The translations under genes and the position numbers were made by a program. A stretch of 64,000 nucleotides of DNA from positions 22,342,694 to 22,406,693 of the forward strand of contig BRKX01000014.1 of NCBI GenBank assembly GCA_026008535.1, written 5' to 3'. A model generated the notes under the pieces. The model was not told where the DNA came from. It ran no database searches and saw only the letters and a list, made by a program, of their open reading frames with translations. This DNA is from Perilla frutescens. Lineage: Eukaryota; Streptophyta; Magnoliopsida; Lamiales; Lamiaceae. Within the stretch, counting starts at the first letter, position 1. Every line of letters starts with the position of its first letter. Of this stretch, positions 61,545-64,000 are shown piece by piece.

Positions 61545-62990
61545 TATGATTTGGTTCAAATGAGAACGCATCTTTGTGTGAGAAATATGAACTATTTATA
61601 ACCGTTAGATCTATCAAATTTAATGGTGCAGATTTAGATTGAGATTTAATATTTTTTTAATTATAATTTTTTTTAATTAGATATGGGTGTCATAGTGTTT
61701 TTATAATTCAATCCCACGATAATAGGTCAAACCATATATGCATTTAATTTTATTTCCTTATTTCTCTCTCCCACTACAACGTGATTTTATGTTTATTATG
61801 TAGAATTTTTTTTATCTGTTTTATCTTCTCTACGGTTTTTATCGAAGTTTTTCATTTTTTGGTTTCATTCACCACAATTTTTATCATATACCAACACTGC
61901 TTATATATATATATTTTATCTTTTATGACTCATTTAATATAAATTTTTGTTATTTTTTGTATTTTTTGTTATGCTAAAAATAATGAGTTATTTTTTGTGT
62001 TCGGGATTAATTAATTCATTTTTCTTATTTGTTGATTGTTATGAATAATTTAGAAATTGTCATAATAGGGTTGGGTTCAGGTGAGAAAAGATCTTCGTGT
62101 GAGAAATGAGAACAATGCTTATCGTATTGTATTTTATTGCTTAATTGCCAGAATTTTATTGCTTAAATGATTTATTGCTTAATTGCTATAATTTCATTGC
62201 ACACCTGGGATAAAATAATTGTGCAATAAAATTGTACCTATTAAGCAGTAAATTACAAAGAGAAAAACATTTTCTCATTTCTCACACCCATAAATATTTC
62301 TCACCTGAACCAAAACCTGTCATAATATATTATTTGTTTTAAAATAAAAAAGTTGCACATTGTGTAATGATATTGGTATTTGAGAAGCAATAAAATGTTA
62401 CAATAGAAGCAATGAACTATTTACGGTTTTAAAAAAATCCCTAATCCATAAGGCTATCAATATGAATTTAGCAATAATTTAGTGTTTTGCAAGCAATGTA
62501 TTGATTCTACATAAGCAATGATTAGATATCTCGTCATTATAATTTTTAAAAAATTATATGGGTAAGGATGGTTTTCTCATAAATAAGCAACAAACAACAC
62601 TTAACAAAGCATCAATTGTCATCATATATACTATTTAAAAAAATCGAATTGTTACGCATCATGCAATGAAATGGGATTTGAGAAGCAATAAAATGTTACA
62701 AAACAAGCAATGAATTATTTCTGACTAAAATTTAAGAAATTATAATATTTATAATCATTGAAATGATACATAGAAATAAATAAAATTGTTGAAAACATGC
62801 ATTGCAACATTATATAAAATGCAATCAAATTTCTTATTTTTGATCAATGTATTCCATGAGTTTTCGAATGTTCTTGCTAACAATGGGGAATTTGTTGCTT
62901 ATGATGTTAAATTGTGTAGCTTAGAATGTTTAAATTTAGTGCTATGTCGGTTCCGTTATGTAAACGGTGATCTACAGTGGCTCAACGACG

Positions 62991-63030
<40 letters not shown>

Positions 63031-63222
63031 ATATGGAGATTTATTCGGATATTTTCATATCATTATAGATATAAAATTACATTAATATTATTTTATTTAT
63101 AATTTATTTATTAAATTAATAATTATGATTTTAATCTCCACCATTCATCCATATAATTTGAAAGGATATGATTTGTTCCTAGTTCTCACACATAGAGAGT
63201 AGTCCTCATTATAACCTATCTA
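61545..63222. mobile_element. (TA)n-type element with nested foldback MITE
   Basis: The left end GGTTCAAATGAGAACGCATC, then TTTGTGTGAGAAATATGAAC, corresponds to the complement of the right end, GGTTATAATGAGGACTACTC, then TATGTGTGAGAACTAGGAAC. It lies between a (CA)n run and a TATATATA tract. The interior has repeated AAGCAATGA / AAGCAATAAAATGTTACA phrases and a (GA)n run at 62994-63025. A related small element is nested at 62067-62330. No credible coding region; a short frame at 62786-62995 has no recognisable domain. Confidence 0.6.
62067..62330. mobile_element. Nested small foldback element
   Basis: The ends GGGTTGGGTTCAGGTGAGAA and TTCTCACCTGAACCAAAACC are inverted copies, and further inward GTGTGAGAAATGAGAA pairs with TTCTCATTTCTCACAC. 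About 264 bp, with the same GGTTCA..GAGAA end type as its host element. Confidence 0.8.
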
Positions 63223-63330
63223 TATATATAAATGTCAAGTTAGTTTATATTAGATCATTTTGGAAAATAAAAAACATGAATGTTTTATGTTTTATATTTT
63301 TTGTTTTTAATTTTGCTCATGAATAATATA

Positions 63331-64000
63331 CACTACAAAAAAAGCGTTTTAAAGACGGAATATAATTCTTTAAATTACCAAGAAATTAATGATAGACTTT
63401 TTCATCTTTAGCTTACAGACGGACAAATTCATCGTTAAATGTCCAATTTTTATTTTTTTAATAATTCTTAAATAATTAACGACAGAATAACGATAGAATT
63501 TTCCATCTCTAATTTAGAGACAAAAAATTCCGTTGCTATATTTTTTTTTCAATTTTAACTCCGAAATTAACAACAAAATTTTCTCTAGCTAAAAATAAAT
63601 TTATTATTTTTATTTTTTTAAATTTTAGCTATAGAATTAGCTACGGAAAATTCGAAGCTAAAACTGAATTTCATTTTTATAATTTTTTCTTTATTTTTTT
63701 CATTCTCTAGATATCTAATTGTATTTTTTTTACTTTTACTTTTAATTAGAGACACAGTTTAACATTAACATTATAAAATAATAATAATAATAATAATAAT
63801 TATTATTATTATTATTATAAATATAATATATAAAATAATTATTCTTTATTGAAAATTAAAACTTTATTAATTGACAATAATATGAAATGAATATAATATC
63901 ATATCCTTATATTGTATACATGTATTCATTGATAAATGTATAAATAATATATGATAGACAACGAAAGATAAATAAAATGTATACATATATTCAATCTTTA
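63331..64000 (+). mobile_element. Start of a CACTA-type (En/Spm) element, cut by window edge
   Basis: CACTACAAAAAAAGCGTTTT at 63331 is the classic CACTA terminal motif. It is followed by subterminal repeats of the kind GACGGAATATAATTC / ACAGACGGACAAATTC. The rest (to 64000) is AT-rich non-coding interior. The other end and any transposase lie outside the window. Confidence 0.75.

Noticed and set aside
62786..62995. 70-codon frame that might be a captured gene piece
   Set aside because: No domain, no splice signals, and it lies inside a repeat element next to a (GA)n tract.

Overview
The window is nuclear DNA of a flowering plant, most likely an asterid eudicot. The evidence is a set of intron-split plant genes (GT-AG introns, many short exons) scattered through very AT-rich, transposon-packed intergenic DNA. 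No contamination or organelle sequence was seen. All identifications come from reading the sequence and from remembered family features; no database search was run.

Five genes look intact. (1) 5998-9421, plus strand: a mitochondrial gamma-carbonic-anhydrase-like subunit of respiratory complex I (254 aa, two exons). (2) 14243-19230, minus: an F-box protein with a FIST sensory domain, resembling animal FBXO22 (536 aa, ten exons reconstructed). (3) 42361-45913, plus: SUMO-activating enzyme subunit SAE1 (334 aa, ten exons). (4) 47593-48336, plus: a single-exon protein of unknown function with a C-terminal membrane anchor. (5) 49082-50940, minus: a reversibly glycosylated polypeptide / UDP-arabinopyranose mutase (364 aa, four exons). 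They are ordinary dispersed plant genes with no evident common pathway.

Two broken genes share 10.0-13.7 kb. A partial tandem copy of the carbonic-anhydrase-like gene has its two ends separated by a decayed protein-kinase-like gene, which in turn carries a hAT transposon in an intron.

The rest is mostly mobile DNA. At 0.7-2.65 kb lies a rearranged gypsy-type LTR fragment. A tRNA-derived SINE and a long foldback element lie at 4.5-5.6 kb. Two hAT elements have recognisable 8-bp target duplications (11.9-13.2 and 20.2-20.5 kb). From 21.0 to 34.9 kb I read a nested set of insertions: a (TA)n-flanked element split by an element rich in TAACGAT motifs, itself split by gypsy-type LTR sequence, with another (TA)n-flanked element inside the latter. 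More (TA)n-flanked elements occupy 34.9-36.3 and 53.8-63.2 kb. One carries a broken transposon-type ORF and another has swallowed a 5'-truncated LINE. A 5S-rRNA-like patch resembling the Cassandra TRIM family lies at 38.0-38.5 kb. The start of a CACTA-type element runs off the right edge. The most interesting non-genic theme is this recurrent family of elements sitting in (TA)n microsatellites, with shared inverted ends and shared internal sequence.
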